Shown one piece after another: positions 27,721 through 33,647 of a stretch of DNA of 46,113 bases. Position 1 is the first letter of the stretch; every line of letters starts with the position of its first letter. The position numbers were made by a program, and so were the translations under genes. Origin of the DNA: a virus. Location of the stretch: positions 1 to 46,113 of the IMG/VR virus record IMGVR_UViG_3300025120_000110. One strand, 5' to 3'. The notes below the pieces were generated by a model, which did no database searches, was not told the origin of the DNA, and saw nothing but the letters and a program-made list of their open reading frames with translations.

Positions 27721-28394
27721 AAAATATCGTTATCCTTCATGATTTTAAGGGCAATGTGATAAAATTTCTTTTTTAAATTTGCCATTTGTTTATATCTTGG
27801 TTTTCTTCTTTTAGAAGAATCCGCTTTAAACCCAAACTTCTTTGCTACTTCATTTTCATCGATATGATCAATATAAAGCATGTAATATATGTTTTTATGT
27901 TTTTCATTTAATTGTTCCATAACCAACACATGCAACTTGTCTGAAGATTCTTTATAATCTACAAAATCTTGAATATTCGTCGTTCCTGTAGCTATACCCT
28001 CTTCTAACGCTAAAGGTAATTTTATATTGTAAGCTCTTTCTTTTTTTTTCCTCCATTTAGCGAAATCAGGGCAGCTTTCATCTTGCTCTTGGCTTTTTGT
28101 TAATTCACAAGAATTTGCCCCCATATTATGAGGACAACGCAGACACGGCTTTGCGAAACTTGAATAATTATTACGAATCAGATTTTTTATCTGATTAGAT
28201 ATAATCATCGAAGCCCAAGGCTTAAATGAACGAGACTGATCCCATAGATGCCACTTATTATATATATGTAAGCGAATTATTTGACAGACATCATCGTAGT
28301 CCATCCACGCTAAAGCACTTAATTGCCATTTAGGTCTATATTTTTTAAGAAGCTCTTCTAAATCATCGCGTTGACTTTCAAAATCATTATTCAT
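27717..28394 (-). CDS. Sigma-70-like (region 2/4) phage transcription factor
   Basis: A 225-residue protein. Residues about 32-78 match sigma region 2 (MDYDDVCQIIRLHIYNKW, then FKPWASMIISNQIKNLIRN), similar to phage late sigma factors of the T4 gp55 type and to ECF factors. Residues 84-108 contain a cysteine cluster (C84-x2-C87, C96, C108) that could bind zinc. A helix-turn-helix-like ENEVAKKFGFKADSSKRR segment lies near 185-205. It would direct host RNA polymerase to phage promoters. The gene overlaps both neighbours. The ATG at 28394 is chosen over one two codons upstream; the difference is trivial. The function is likely but based on motif resemblance. Confidence 0.6.
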   Translation of the reverse strand: MNNDFESQRDDLEELLKKYRPKWQLSALAWMDYDDVCQIIRLHIYNKWHLWDQSRSFKPWASMIISNQIKNLIRNNYSSFAKPCLRCPHNMGANSCELTKSQEQDESCPDFAKWRKKKERAYNIKLPLALEEGIATGTTNIQDFVDYKESSDKLHVLVMEQLNEKHKNIYYMLYIDHIDENEVAKKFGFKADSSKRRKPRYKQMANLKKKFYHIALKIMKDNDIL

Positions 28395-28743
28395 CAACAT
28401 CCCTCATACGGGAAGACGAGCATTCTTTAACAGTTTGATCTAAAAGGGCTTGACCTTCTGGATCATTTGAAGGAGGTCTTTGCATAGGAGGTAAGTTAGA
28501 TGATTGAGAACCAGCAGAAGACCAAATGTCTTTTAAACTAGTCTTATCACTATTACCCTCAACAACAATACTTCTTTTTAATTTATTTAAATCGACATCT
28601 AGCTCTGGCTCTAGCTCTGGCTCTTGTTTTTTAGAAGCTTTTGACAAACCATCGAGACTTTCACCGCAACTAGAACAAAATTTAGGCTTTGTCACCTCAT
28701 ACAAGATCTTATGTCCACACGATACACAAAAAAGTTTATTCAT
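28387..28743 (-). CDS. Zinc ribbon protein with acidic Pro-Glu linker
   Basis: A 118-residue protein. Residues 6-26 form a zinc ribbon (C6-x2-C9 ... C23-x2-C26). Residues 39-52 are EPELEPEL-type sequence, encoded by an imperfect six-base repeat. The rest is Ser/Pro-rich and disordered. It is coupled to the sigma-like gene and may act with it as a transcription accessory factor. A promoter whose -10 box ends five bases before the ATG is present. Function unknown. Confidence 0.55.
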   Translation of the reverse strand: MNKLFCVSCGHKILYEVTKPKFCSSCGESLDGLSKASKKQEPELEPELDVDLNKLKRSIVVEGNSDKTSLKDIWSSAGSQSSNLPPMQRPPSNDPEGQALLDQTVKECSSSRMRDVDE

Positions 28744-28748
28744 GGCTA

Positions 28749-28777
28749 ATTTTATTAATTTAATTGGTTTTTTTCAA
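28749..28777 (-). promoter_or_regulatory. Leaderless-type promoter for gene starting 28743
   Basis: Minus strand: -35 TTGAAA, 17-base spacer, -10 TAAAAT, five bases to ATG. It lies at the end of the PhoH-like gene. Confidence 0.5.
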
Positions 28778-29432
28778 TTTTATCTACTAAATAGCTGATA
28801 ATCTTATCTCTCATAACATCATCCTTCGTAAAATGTAGATGATGTATCCCATGACTTCTACTTTCTTCATCATCGAAGACCTTACAAAATTTTTCAAAGC
28901 CAGTAGACCTAATATCACTCTGCATTGTATCTCCACATATAAATAATGTAGAGTTTGCACTTATTCTAGTAATGACAGTTGTAAGTTCTTTTATTGTCAT
29001 GTTTTGGGCTTCATCAACGATAACGACCTTGTTTCTCCATGTGGCCCCACGAATAAAGTTAATCGGGGCCGCATCTATCGCATTCCGTTGTTGTATTTGT
29101 TGTTTTTCATGTGGACTTAAAAGTTCATCCAGCTTATCTTCTAAAGGACCAATATATGGATTAAATTTATCATCCATACTCCCTTTCAGAAAACCCAACC
29201 CCTTCTCCGCACTCTCAGCTAAACTCCTCAAATATAGGATCTTAAGCAGATTGTCTTGATTGTGTTTATATATAGCAGTATACACTGACATAAATGTCTT
29301 TGCCGTCCCTGCTGGCCCACTTATAAATACTACCCGCGTTTCGGGGTTCCTCATGATCTTATGAAATTGACTTTGTTTTTCTGTAAGTTCTATATGCCCC
29401 AACAAAAAAGAGTTTTTATATTTATATGACAT
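28755..29432 (-). CDS. PhoH-like P-loop ATPase
   Basis: A 225-residue PhoH-family ATPase, common in phages. Walker A is GPAGTAKTF near 38-46; LRSLAESAEKGLGFLKGSMDDKF near 68-90 is a PhoH-specific stretch (LP.....LGFLPG in the family); Walker B is VVIVDEAQNM near 138-147; ITRISANSTLFICGDTMQSD near 152-171 matches the T-R-x-G-x-x-S-x-x-x-x-x-GD motif. The family is linked to RNA helicase/NTPase activity in phosphate-stress regulons, but its phage role is unknown. It is the first gene of the minus-strand virion block, before the zinc ribbon and sigma-like genes. Confidence 0.88.
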   Translation of the reverse strand: MSYKYKNSFLLGHIELTEKQSQFHKIMRNPETRVVFISGPAGTAKTFMSVYTAIYKHNQDNLLKILYLRSLAESAEKGLGFLKGSMDDKFNPYIGPLEDKLDELLSPHEKQQIQQRNAIDAAPINFIRGATWRNKVVIVDEAQNMTIKELTTVITRISANSTLFICGDTMQSDIRSTGFEKFCKVFDDEESRSHGIHHLHFTKDDVMRDKIISYLVDKIEKNQLN

Positions 29433-29590
29433 GTATGTTCTTTTTTACACGAATAACTGAATCGAAGGCTTCTTGTTTATAGAATTCACCACCCCCCCGC
29501 GCTGTGAGCGTCAAGTCATTTCTCAAAAATTCTCAGAAAACCCACCCCTATCTACCCCACCAAAAAAACAAAATAAAAGCATCTTTTCTC
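29433..29590. other. Divergent gap between PhoH gene and accessory block
   Basis: No gene is supported. There is a short G/C run (CACCCCCCCGCGCTG near 29490) and A/C-rich sequence. The promoter of the next plus-strand gene starts at 29591. Confidence 0.4.
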
Positions 29591-29619
29591 TTGCGTTCTC
29601 TCTGGATCTGTGCTACAAT
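29591..29619 (+). promoter_or_regulatory. Leaderless-type promoter for gene at 29626
   Basis: -35 TTGCGT, 17-base spacer, -10 TACAAT, ACACCC, then ATGAC. Predicted start of transcription is the A of ATG. Confidence 0.65.
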
Positions 29620-29625
29620 ACACCC

Positions 29626-29877
29626 ATGACAAAAACAAATTCAATCCCCACTAAGTCAGTCCAAAATCTAGAAATCAGTGATGATATGCATGACACGGTT
29701 GAAATGGGATATATGGAAGCAGATAAGTGTTTCTACTACTGCGAATTCTCTTACAAAGGAAAGTCTCACGAGGGAGTCATTGAAGCAGTTAGGGTTTGGG
29801 ACGAAGGTTCCGAATGCGCTTTCGTAGAATGGGAAGGCGATACCATTAATAACGTCGAAGAAAATAATTCAAAATAA
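29626..29877 (+). CDS. Small accessory protein
   Basis: An 83-residue acidic protein starting MTKTNSIPTKSVQNLE. The frame is open upstream, but the ATG at 29626 lies six bases after a -10 box. The middle (ECAFVEWEGDTINN, CEFSYKGKSHEGVI) suggests a small beta-rich fold. No family recognised. It is the first of a row of single-gene units. Confidence 0.6.
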   Translation: MTKTNSIPTKSVQNLEISDDMHDTVEMGYMEADKCFYYCEFSYKGKSHEGVIEAVRVWDEGSECAFVEWEGDTINNVEENNSK

Positions 29878-29890
29878 TAGCAGAAAAAGC

Positions 29891-29919
29891 TTGTTTTAAA
29901 TTCATTTTTAATCTAAACT
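29891..29919 (+). promoter_or_regulatory. Leaderless-type promoter for gene at 29926
   Basis: -35 TTGTTT, 17-base spacer, -10 TAAACT, ACCGAC, then ATG. Confidence 0.55.
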
Positions 29920-29925
29920 ACCGAC

Positions 29926-30084
29926 ATGGAAACAAAAACACCCCGCAGTTACCACGCAAGAGTCCAAGCAGCCCGCAAAGCAATGTGGATGAGAGAGAAT
30001 GAGCGTCTTGCTAATCCTCCCAAGGAAATAGACTGGACAGCAACCATTGAGGCTGGCAAAGTAGTCTATAAAAAAACAAAATAA
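29926..30084 (+). CDS. Small basic protein (52 residues)
   Basis: A 52-residue, positively charged protein starting METKTPRSYHARVQ. It has its own promoter with the six-base -10 to ATG spacing, which supports reality despite its length. It ends in a Lys-rich tail (VVYKKTK). No domain recognised. Confidence 0.5.
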   Translation: METKTPRSYHARVQAARKAMWMRENERLANPPKEIDWTATIEAGKVVYKKTK

Positions 30085-30090
30085 AAACCC

Positions 30091-30119
30091 TTGCACAGAA
30101 TCAAAATCTAACCTATACT
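30091..30119 (+). promoter_or_regulatory. Leaderless-type promoter for gene at 30126
   Basis: -35 TTGCAC, 17-base spacer, -10 TATACT, AAACCC, then ATGAC. Confidence 0.65.
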
Positions 30120-30125
30120 AAACCC

Positions 30126-30317
30126 ATGACAGAAACAACTACAACTCCCAAGACTGACCTCGACAAGTTTTACACAGAGCGCAATGCTGCAACCGCCATG
30201 CGTGATGATCTCTTCTTCCTCGTAGGTTGGCTTTCCGTAGACGAGCCAGAGACATCTAAAAGACTTGAGGCAATACTAAAACAACACGCAGAGAACAGAG
30301 AGCAAAGCTACATGTAA
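30126..30317 (+). CDS. Small helical accessory protein
   Basis: A 63-residue protein (MTETTTTPKTDLDKFYTERN), probably helical and acidic, with a hydrophobic core segment FFLVGWL. Not recognised. The promoter shows the standard six-base spacing. A second gene, encoding a membrane protein, starts 35 bases after its stop, probably on the same transcript. Confidence 0.55.
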   Translation: MTETTTTPKTDLDKFYTERNAATAMRDDLFFLVGWLSVDEPETSKRLEAILKQHAENREQSYM

Positions 30318-30352
30318 TCCACTCACACCCAAACACTAACAAAAACAAAATT

Positions 30353-30688
30353 ATGAATCATCGTTTAAACTACCTCAAGAACTTCGTCACTATCGTAATG
30401 ATTAGCCACCTTGCCGTGCTTGCCATCTTCGGCTTGATGGCTTACTTCGTTGGCTTAACCCAAGCCATTGATAACATCGGAGGATGGTATGAGACCAAAG
30501 CAAACGGAGAGGTATACTATCATGCCTATAACTTCCTGCACTTCATGGCTCTCACTTACCTTCCTGCTATGGTGCTAGCTCCTTGCATCACTGCAATCGA
30601 CTGGATCAATGACGCACCCTCAAGACGCAAGCTCAAGCGCACACCTAACACAATCACAGGCAAAGAATTAGTTGATATAAAACTCTAA
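30353..30688 (+). CDS. Small two-helix membrane protein
   Basis: A 111-residue protein with two hydrophobic helices, about residues 10-36 (FVTIVMISHLAVLAIFGLMAYF) and 64-82 (MALTYLPAMVLAPCITAI). The C-terminus is basic. It lacks its own obvious promoter; an A/C-rich leader (CACTAACAAAAACAAAATT) without Shine-Dalgarno precedes the ATG. It likely sits in the host inner membrane. No family was recognised. Confidence 0.5.
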   Translation: MNHRLNYLKNFVTIVMISHLAVLAIFGLMAYFVGLTQAIDNIGGWYETKANGEVYYHAYNFLHFMALTYLPAMVLAPCITAIDWINDAPSRRKLKRTPNTITGKELVDIKL

Positions 30689-30696
30689 AATAGTTC

Positions 30697-30724
30697 TTGC
30701 AATAAACTCAAACTACACTATACT
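30697..30724 (+). promoter_or_regulatory. Leaderless-type promoter for gene at 30731
   Basis: -35 TTGCAA, 16-base spacer, -10 TATACT, ACCATC, then ATGAC. Confidence 0.65.
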
Positions 30725-30730
30725 ACCATC

Positions 30731-31072
30731 ATGACCGTTAAGAAACCAGCATTCATCTACTCCGTAATCGTTAAAGCTCTCAAAGAATCTCGCTTGAGAC
30801 GCGACATGGCTAACGTAGAAGAGCCAGCAATTGACAAATATACCGCTGCTGTCATCACTGATATGTGCAGTGAAGCAGTAGCCGACAATAGTGACATTAA
30901 AAACTTTCGCGGAACTTGTGAATGGATACTTGAGACAATTCTCCGCTTGCGTAAGGACACCTACCCAGACATTCACCCTCTCTGCCGTCACAGGCTCGTC
31001 AAGGAAGATCTCATGCTGAAGAGCGATGATCTGGCCGCGAATAACATGAATAAAAAACTCTCGGTAGGGTAA
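30731..31072 (+). CDS. Accessory protein, unknown
   Basis: A 113-residue helical protein (MTVKKPAFIYSVIVKALKES). It contains Cys residues at about 46, 63 and 83 without a metal-site pattern. It has its own promoter, is followed by a strong terminator (31091-31122) and then by repeat copy 1, so it forms a complete single-gene unit. Its GC content is higher than that of the virion genes. Confidence 0.55.
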   Translation: MTVKKPAFIYSVIVKALKESRLRRDMANVEEPAIDKYTAAVITDMCSEAVADNSDIKNFRGTCEWILETILRLRKDTYPDIHPLCRHRLVKEDLMLKSDDLAANNMNKKLSVG

Positions 31073-31090
31073 CCTGCCACTGTCATGGAG

Positions 31091-31122
31091 CCTCGCCACC
31101 TCAACGGGTGGCGAGGTTTTTT
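31091..31122 (+). terminator. Intrinsic terminator
   Basis: Stem CCTCGCCACC / GGTGGCGAGG with a six-base loop, then TTTTTTCTT. Confidence 0.9.
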
Positions 31123-31154
31123 CTTGTAAAAAAAACAAATAAAAAGCTTGACAG

Positions 31155-31234
31155 CGTAACCCACTGATACTCAACGAGTTACGAGCGTCGGCCCCGCGCC
31201 CATGCGTAAGTCGTTGATACTCAGTCACTTACGC
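31155..31234. repeat. Twin-hairpin repeat copy 1
   Basis: First hairpin 31155-31183 (CGTAACCCACTGA, TAC, TCAACGAGTTACG), GC-rich linker of about 20 bases (GCGTCGGCCCCGCGCCCAT), second hairpin 31204-31234 (GCGTAAGTCGTTGA, TAC, TCAGTCACTTACGC). Confidence 0.85.
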
Positions 31235-31269
31235 AAGTTAAAAAAAGAAATAAAAAACGCATTTAGGGC

Positions 31270-31297
31270 TTGCGGTTGGCTGCGTTTGTGATAATAT
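31270..31297 (+). promoter_or_regulatory. Leaderless-type promoter for gene at 31304
   Basis: -35 TTGCGG, 16-base spacer, -10 TAATAT, TCCCAC, then ATGAC. Confidence 0.6.
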
Positions 31298-31303
31298 TCC
31301 CAC

Positions 31304-31615
31304 ATGACAGTAAATGACATCATGACCCGCCCGACCGACACCTACTTCGTAGTCACCGCCGCCAGCTATGCCGACCCCATGACTAGGTGGCTAGTGGGAG
31401 GCGGCAGTGATCAGCAGCAAGCCATCTCCATCGCTGAAAGCGTTGTGAGCGGGGTGGTAGACGGTTTCACCGACAAGGCCGAAGCCTTTGAGAGTTACCC
31501 CGAGTTGGCCCCGCCCACCAAAAAATGGCTCGCCATCACAGCCGCTGCCGATGAACACTATGATGGCCTACACGCCGACTCTGTTGAGCGATGCCGTGAG
31601 GCCGATTCGGAATAA
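31304..31615 (+). CDS. GC-rich accessory protein between repeats 1 and 2
   Basis: A 103-residue protein (MTVNDIMTRPTDTYFVV) of visibly higher GC than the virion genes. It shows alternating beta/alpha segments (TYFVVTAASYADPM, QQAISIAESVV) but no known motif. It has its own leaderless promoter and is bracketed by twin-hairpin repeats. This could be a gene cassette gained from a GC-richer source. Function unknown. Confidence 0.55.
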   Translation: MTVNDIMTRPTDTYFVVTAASYADPMTRWLVGGGSDQQQAISIAESVVSGVVDGFTDKAEAFESYPELAPPTKKWLAITAAADEHYDGLHADSVERCREADSE

Positions 31616-31620
31616 GCTCT

Positions 31621-31698
31621 GTAACTCCTTGACACTCAGGGAGTTACGAGCGGCGGCCCGCCCGCGCCTCGTAACTCATTGATTCTCAATGACTTACG
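31621..31698. repeat. Twin-hairpin repeat copy 2
   Basis: Hairpin 31621-31647 (GTAACTCCTTGACACTCAGG then GAGTTAC), linker AGCGGCGGCCCGCCCGCGCC, hairpin 31670-31698 (CGTAACTCATTGA, TTC, TCAATGACTTACG). Confidence 0.88.
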
Positions 31699-31802
31699 AA
31701 AGCTGTAATCAGAGGCTTTGTGTGCTTGTCAAGCGATATCTTTGTATTTGTTATTTGTCTCTATAACCTGCAACCTGAGATACAAAAAAGATAAAAAAAG
31801 AT

Positions 31803-31830
31803 TTGCACTCCTGCGATCTTTTGGTAGATT
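31803..31830 (+). promoter_or_regulatory. Leaderless-type promoter for gene at 31837
   Basis: -35 TTGCAC, 16-base spacer, -10 TAGATT, CCTCTC, then ATGAC. Confidence 0.55.
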
Positions 31831-31836
31831 CCTCTC

Positions 31837-32022
31837 ATGACAGTTCAAAATCCTATTGGCCAACTCGCCCCGATGACAGAATCCGACCTGCGCGATATGC
31901 TCGATGACGGGCCTCGCTGCGGGAACTGGAACCCCACGCCCGATGAGATTCAGGAGGTTCTCGCTGAGATCCATGCTGATCTCGGTGATCGCGATCCTAA
32001 CTGGTCTTCAGATCCTAAATAA
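31837..32022 (+). CDS. Small acidic accessory protein
   Basis: A 61-residue acidic protein (MTVQNPIGQLAPMTESD) rich in Asp, Pro and Asn. GC-rich. It has its own promoter and a terminator at 32048. An alternative frame on the opposite strand is open too, but the promoter decides for this one. Small, acidic phage proteins are often inhibitors of host enzymes, but nothing here shows that. Confidence 0.45.
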   Translation: MTVQNPIGQLAPMTESDLRDMLDDGPRCGNWNPTPDEIQEVLAEIHADLGDRDPNWSSDPK

Positions 32023-32047
32023 TCAAAAGAGACAAGACTCTCTTCAA

Positions 32048-32074
32048 GGCTCCCGAAAGGGAGCTTTTTTTTTG
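32048..32074 (+). terminator. Intrinsic terminator
   Basis: GCTCCC, GAAA, GGGAGC, followed by nine T. Confidence 0.9.
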
Positions 32075-32094
32075 TGCTTTTATGTAAAAAAAGA

Positions 32095-32123
32095 TTGCCA
32101 AAAACAAATTCTTCTGTTACACT
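32095..32123 (+). promoter_or_regulatory. Leaderless-type promoter for gene at 32130
   Basis: -35 TTGCCA, 17-base spacer, -10 TACACT, CCCCCC, then ATG. Confidence 0.6.
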
Positions 32124-32129
32124 CCCCCC

Positions 32130-32348
32130 ATGTTTACGTTCAGTTACTACATCGTCGCCAGCACAGGAGTTTATACAGGAGTCGCCATGTCGCGTTCTCC
32201 GAAGAAGGCTTCCGAAGAAGCCTCGCGGATCGCTTGGGAAAATCTCCAAGAGGGGGATGCCAAGGCTCAATACTGTTCGGGCATCTCTGTGGAGGGGTGG
32301 ACGGCGTGGCGGGGTCATAAAAAAATCGCGGAATACATGGACATCTAA
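32130..32348 (+). CDS. Small accessory protein ending in repeat copy 3
   Basis: A 72-residue protein (MFTFSYYIVASTGVYTG). The stop codon TAA is part of the first hairpin of repeat copy 3, so the repeat is transcribed with the gene. Other frames are open here because the region is GC-rich, but the promoter with six-base spacing points to this one. No domain recognised. Confidence 0.5.
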   Translation: MFTFSYYIVASTGVYTGVAMSRSPKKASEEASRIAWENLQEGDAKAQYCSGISVEGWTAWRGHKKIAEYMDI

Positions 32349-32420
32349 CTCCTTGATACTCAGGGAGTTACGGGGCAGGGGCGGCGCGGGCCGCGTAACT
32401 CATTGATACTCAACGAGTTA
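32346..32420. repeat. Twin-hairpin repeat copy 3
   Basis: Hairpin 32346-32370 (TAACTCCTTGATACTCAGGG then AGTTA), linker GGGGCAGGGGCGGCGCGGGC, hairpin 32394-32420 (GTAACTCATTGA, TAC, TCAACGAGTTA). Confidence 0.88.
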
Positions 32421-32457
32421 TGACATGAAAAAAAATGAATTTAAATGCAGAAATCGC

Positions 32458-32485
32458 TTGCATATCTGGTGATATTTGGTAAACT
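32458..32485 (+). promoter_or_regulatory. Upstream promoter with hairpin leader
   Basis: -35 TTGCAT, 16-base spacer, -10 TAAACT. The predicted RNA begins near 32492 with AGAAGC ... GCTTCT, an inverted repeat that can form a hairpin, and reaches the ATG at 32542 through an A/C-rich leader. It may give the longer protein form. Confidence 0.4.
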
Positions 32486-32578
32486 ATTTGCATAGAAGCT
32501 ATTTAACCTGTGCTTCTCTAACCTACAACAAAACACAAACTATGTTCGGAAAAAAATTCAAATTCAGCAAAAAACCTC

Positions 32579-32606
32579 TTGCACTTACCCAACAACCTGT
32601 TATACT
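32579..32606 (+). promoter_or_regulatory. Leaderless-type promoter for gene at 32614
   Basis: -35 TTGCAC, 16-base spacer, -10 TATACT, seven bases, then ATG. It lies inside the longer reading frame that begins at 32542. Confidence 0.5.
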
Positions 32607-32613
32607 TATCCCA

Positions 32614-32892
32614 ATGCAAACAAACACCATTAACACCAATCCCATCCTTCCTACTAACCCTGTTCAACTTGCTTCTACTCTTACTGGTAAGACAATACGC
32701 TACACGAACATAAAAGCTTCTTCGGTTACAGAAAACAGAGAACGGGTTTTTAAGATTCAGTCCGTAGAGGATATTTCTGTTTCCCATTCAACTGGTAATG
32801 AATACGTTGACGTTCAACTCTCGGACTTAGACGACAATGGATCAGTTAAGCCTCGCAGATTGATCACCTCAAGAATTTCAATTGTTGTGTAG
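32614..32892 (+). CDS. Small accessory protein with two possible starts
   Basis: A 92-residue protein from ATG 32614 (MQTNTINTNPILPTNP), preferred because a promoter with the window's standard geometry ends seven bases upstream. The same frame is open from ATG 32542 (MFGKKFKFSKKPLALTQQ), giving 116 residues; this form would be made from the upstream promoter at 32458. The C-terminal part has beta-like segments (EYVDVQLSDLDDNGSVKPRR), resembling a small OB- or SH3-type fold. Unknown function. Confidence 0.5.
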   Translation: MQTNTINTNPILPTNPVQLASTLTGKTIRYTNIKASSVTENRERVFKIQSVEDISVSHSTGNEYVDVQLSDLDDNGSVKPRRLITSRISIVV

Positions 32893-32906
32893 GTGTGTAA
32901 ACGCAT

Positions 32907-32949
32907 GAGGGGTGGCAGGTTGTGTGTGTCTTAATTCCTGCTGCCCCTC
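32907..32949 (+). other. Imperfect hairpin, possible weak terminator or leader structure
   Basis: GAGGGGTGGCAGG pairs with CCTGCTGCCCCTC (two mismatches), followed by only TTTA. It lies between the gene ending 32892 and the A-rich leader of the gene at 33001. Confidence 0.4.
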
Positions 32950-33000
32950 TTTACAACAAAACTCTTCTAAACAGAAAAAACAAAAAAACAAATTAGCATC

Positions 33001-33222
33001 ATGCCTAAATCATCAGAAACACTTCGTATCGAAGTAAAAACACAAGACCAAGCAGCCATTTTAAATTATGCGTTTGGATTAGTCCATCAACATCTCGCAA
33101 GTCGCCTTGAAGATGTTGAAGATAATAAACTAGATTCTTTTATGGACAACATTAAGTGGACACGCAAACATGCAAAGTCTCTTAATGACAAATTTTCTCT
33201 TAATGAGTTACAGAATTCCTAG
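33001..33222 (+). CDS. Small helical accessory protein
   Basis: A 73-residue charged, probably helical protein (MPKSSETLRIEVKTQD). It has an A-rich leader without Shine-Dalgarno sequence and no promoter of the leaderless class. AT-rich like the virion genes. No family recognised. Confidence 0.5.
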   Translation: MPKSSETLRIEVKTQDQAAILNYAFGLVHQHLASRLEDVEDNKLDSFMDNIKWTRKHAKSLNDKFSLNELQNS

Positions 33223-33229
33223 GAGATCC

Positions 33230-33390
33230 GAAGAATAGGTGGTAACAGTGACCAACTCTTAATTGACTGGCACTCGTCAACAAGCCGATCCCCCTCCTGC
33301 TATGCTAGCCAGCGGGAAGGGGGAACCACTTTCTTGCTAGATGGGGTAAGTCCCGTCCTCCTTCGTCACTGGGGGGCGGGGCTTTTCTTT
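33230..33390 (+). ncRNA. Candidate structured RNA upstream of tRNA
   Basis: About 160 non-coding bases with three hairpins in a row: TTGAC/GTCAA at 33263-33280; CCCCCT-CCTGCT against AGCGGG-AAGGGGG at 33290-33323; and the terminator at 33352-33390. Conservation is unknown; no known RNA family was recognised. It could be a small RNA, a 3' UTR of the 73-residue gene or a leader of the tRNA. Confidence 0.3.
33352..33390 (+). terminator. Terminator-like hairpin adjoining tRNA
   Basis: Stem CCCGTCCTCC / GGGGGGCGGG (ten pairs with two G-T), then GCTTTTCTTT. The tRNA begins at the next base, so it must have another promoter or come from read-through RNA. Confidence 0.7.
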
Positions 33391-33466
33391 GGGAGTGTAG
33401 CTCAATGGTTAGAGCAAACGACTCATAATCGTTTGGTTGCGGGTTCGAGTCCCGCCGCTCCCACCA
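33391..33466 (+). tRNA. tRNA-Met (CAT), CCA encoded
   Basis: Full cloverleaf: acceptor GGGAGTG / CGCTCCC, D-arm GCTC...GAGC, anticodon stem AACGA/TCGTT with loop CTCATAA (anticodon CAT), five-base variable loop, T-arm GCGGG TTCGAGT CCCGC, discriminator A, then CCA at 33464-33466. The G1-C72 pair and the lack of three G-C pairs in the anticodon stem make it an elongator Met or a tRNA-Ile2 (needing lysidine), not an initiator. Repeat copy 4 starts at its last base. Confidence 0.93.
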
Positions 33467-33543
33467 TAACTCATTGATACTGAAGGAGTTACGAGGGACG
33501 GCCCGCCCCGCGCTCGTAACTCGTTGATACTCAACGACTTACG
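33466..33543. repeat. Twin-hairpin repeat copy 4, abutting tRNA-Met
   Basis: Hairpin 33466-33493 (ATAACTCATTGATACTGAAG then GAGTTACG), linker AGGGACGGCCCGCCCCGCGC, hairpin 33515-33543 (CGTAACTCGTTGA, TAC, TCAACGACTTACG). It begins at the CCA end of the tRNA. Confidence 0.88.
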
Positions 33544-33613
33544 AAGGAAAAAGAAGCACACTTTTCTAGGTCTGTCAAGCAGAAAAAAAATAAAAGAAAA
33601 AGCTAAAAAAGGG

Positions 33614-33641
33614 TTGCATCAAATCAAATATGTGGTAAACT
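33614..33641 (+). promoter_or_regulatory. Leaderless-type promoter for gene at 33648
   Basis: -35 TTGCAT, 16-base spacer, -10 TAAACT, TCTCGC, then ATG. Confidence 0.65.
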
Positions 33642-33647
33642 TCTCGC

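Noticed and set aside
31837-32320. Alternative long frames on both strands in the GC-rich accessory region
   Set aside because: GC-rich DNA keeps several frames open; only frames that begin at a promoter-linked ATG were kept.
32476-32541. TTG start for the gene ending 32892
   Set aside because: It lies in the spacer and -10 box of a promoter; ATG 32542 or, better, ATG 32614 has supporting signals.
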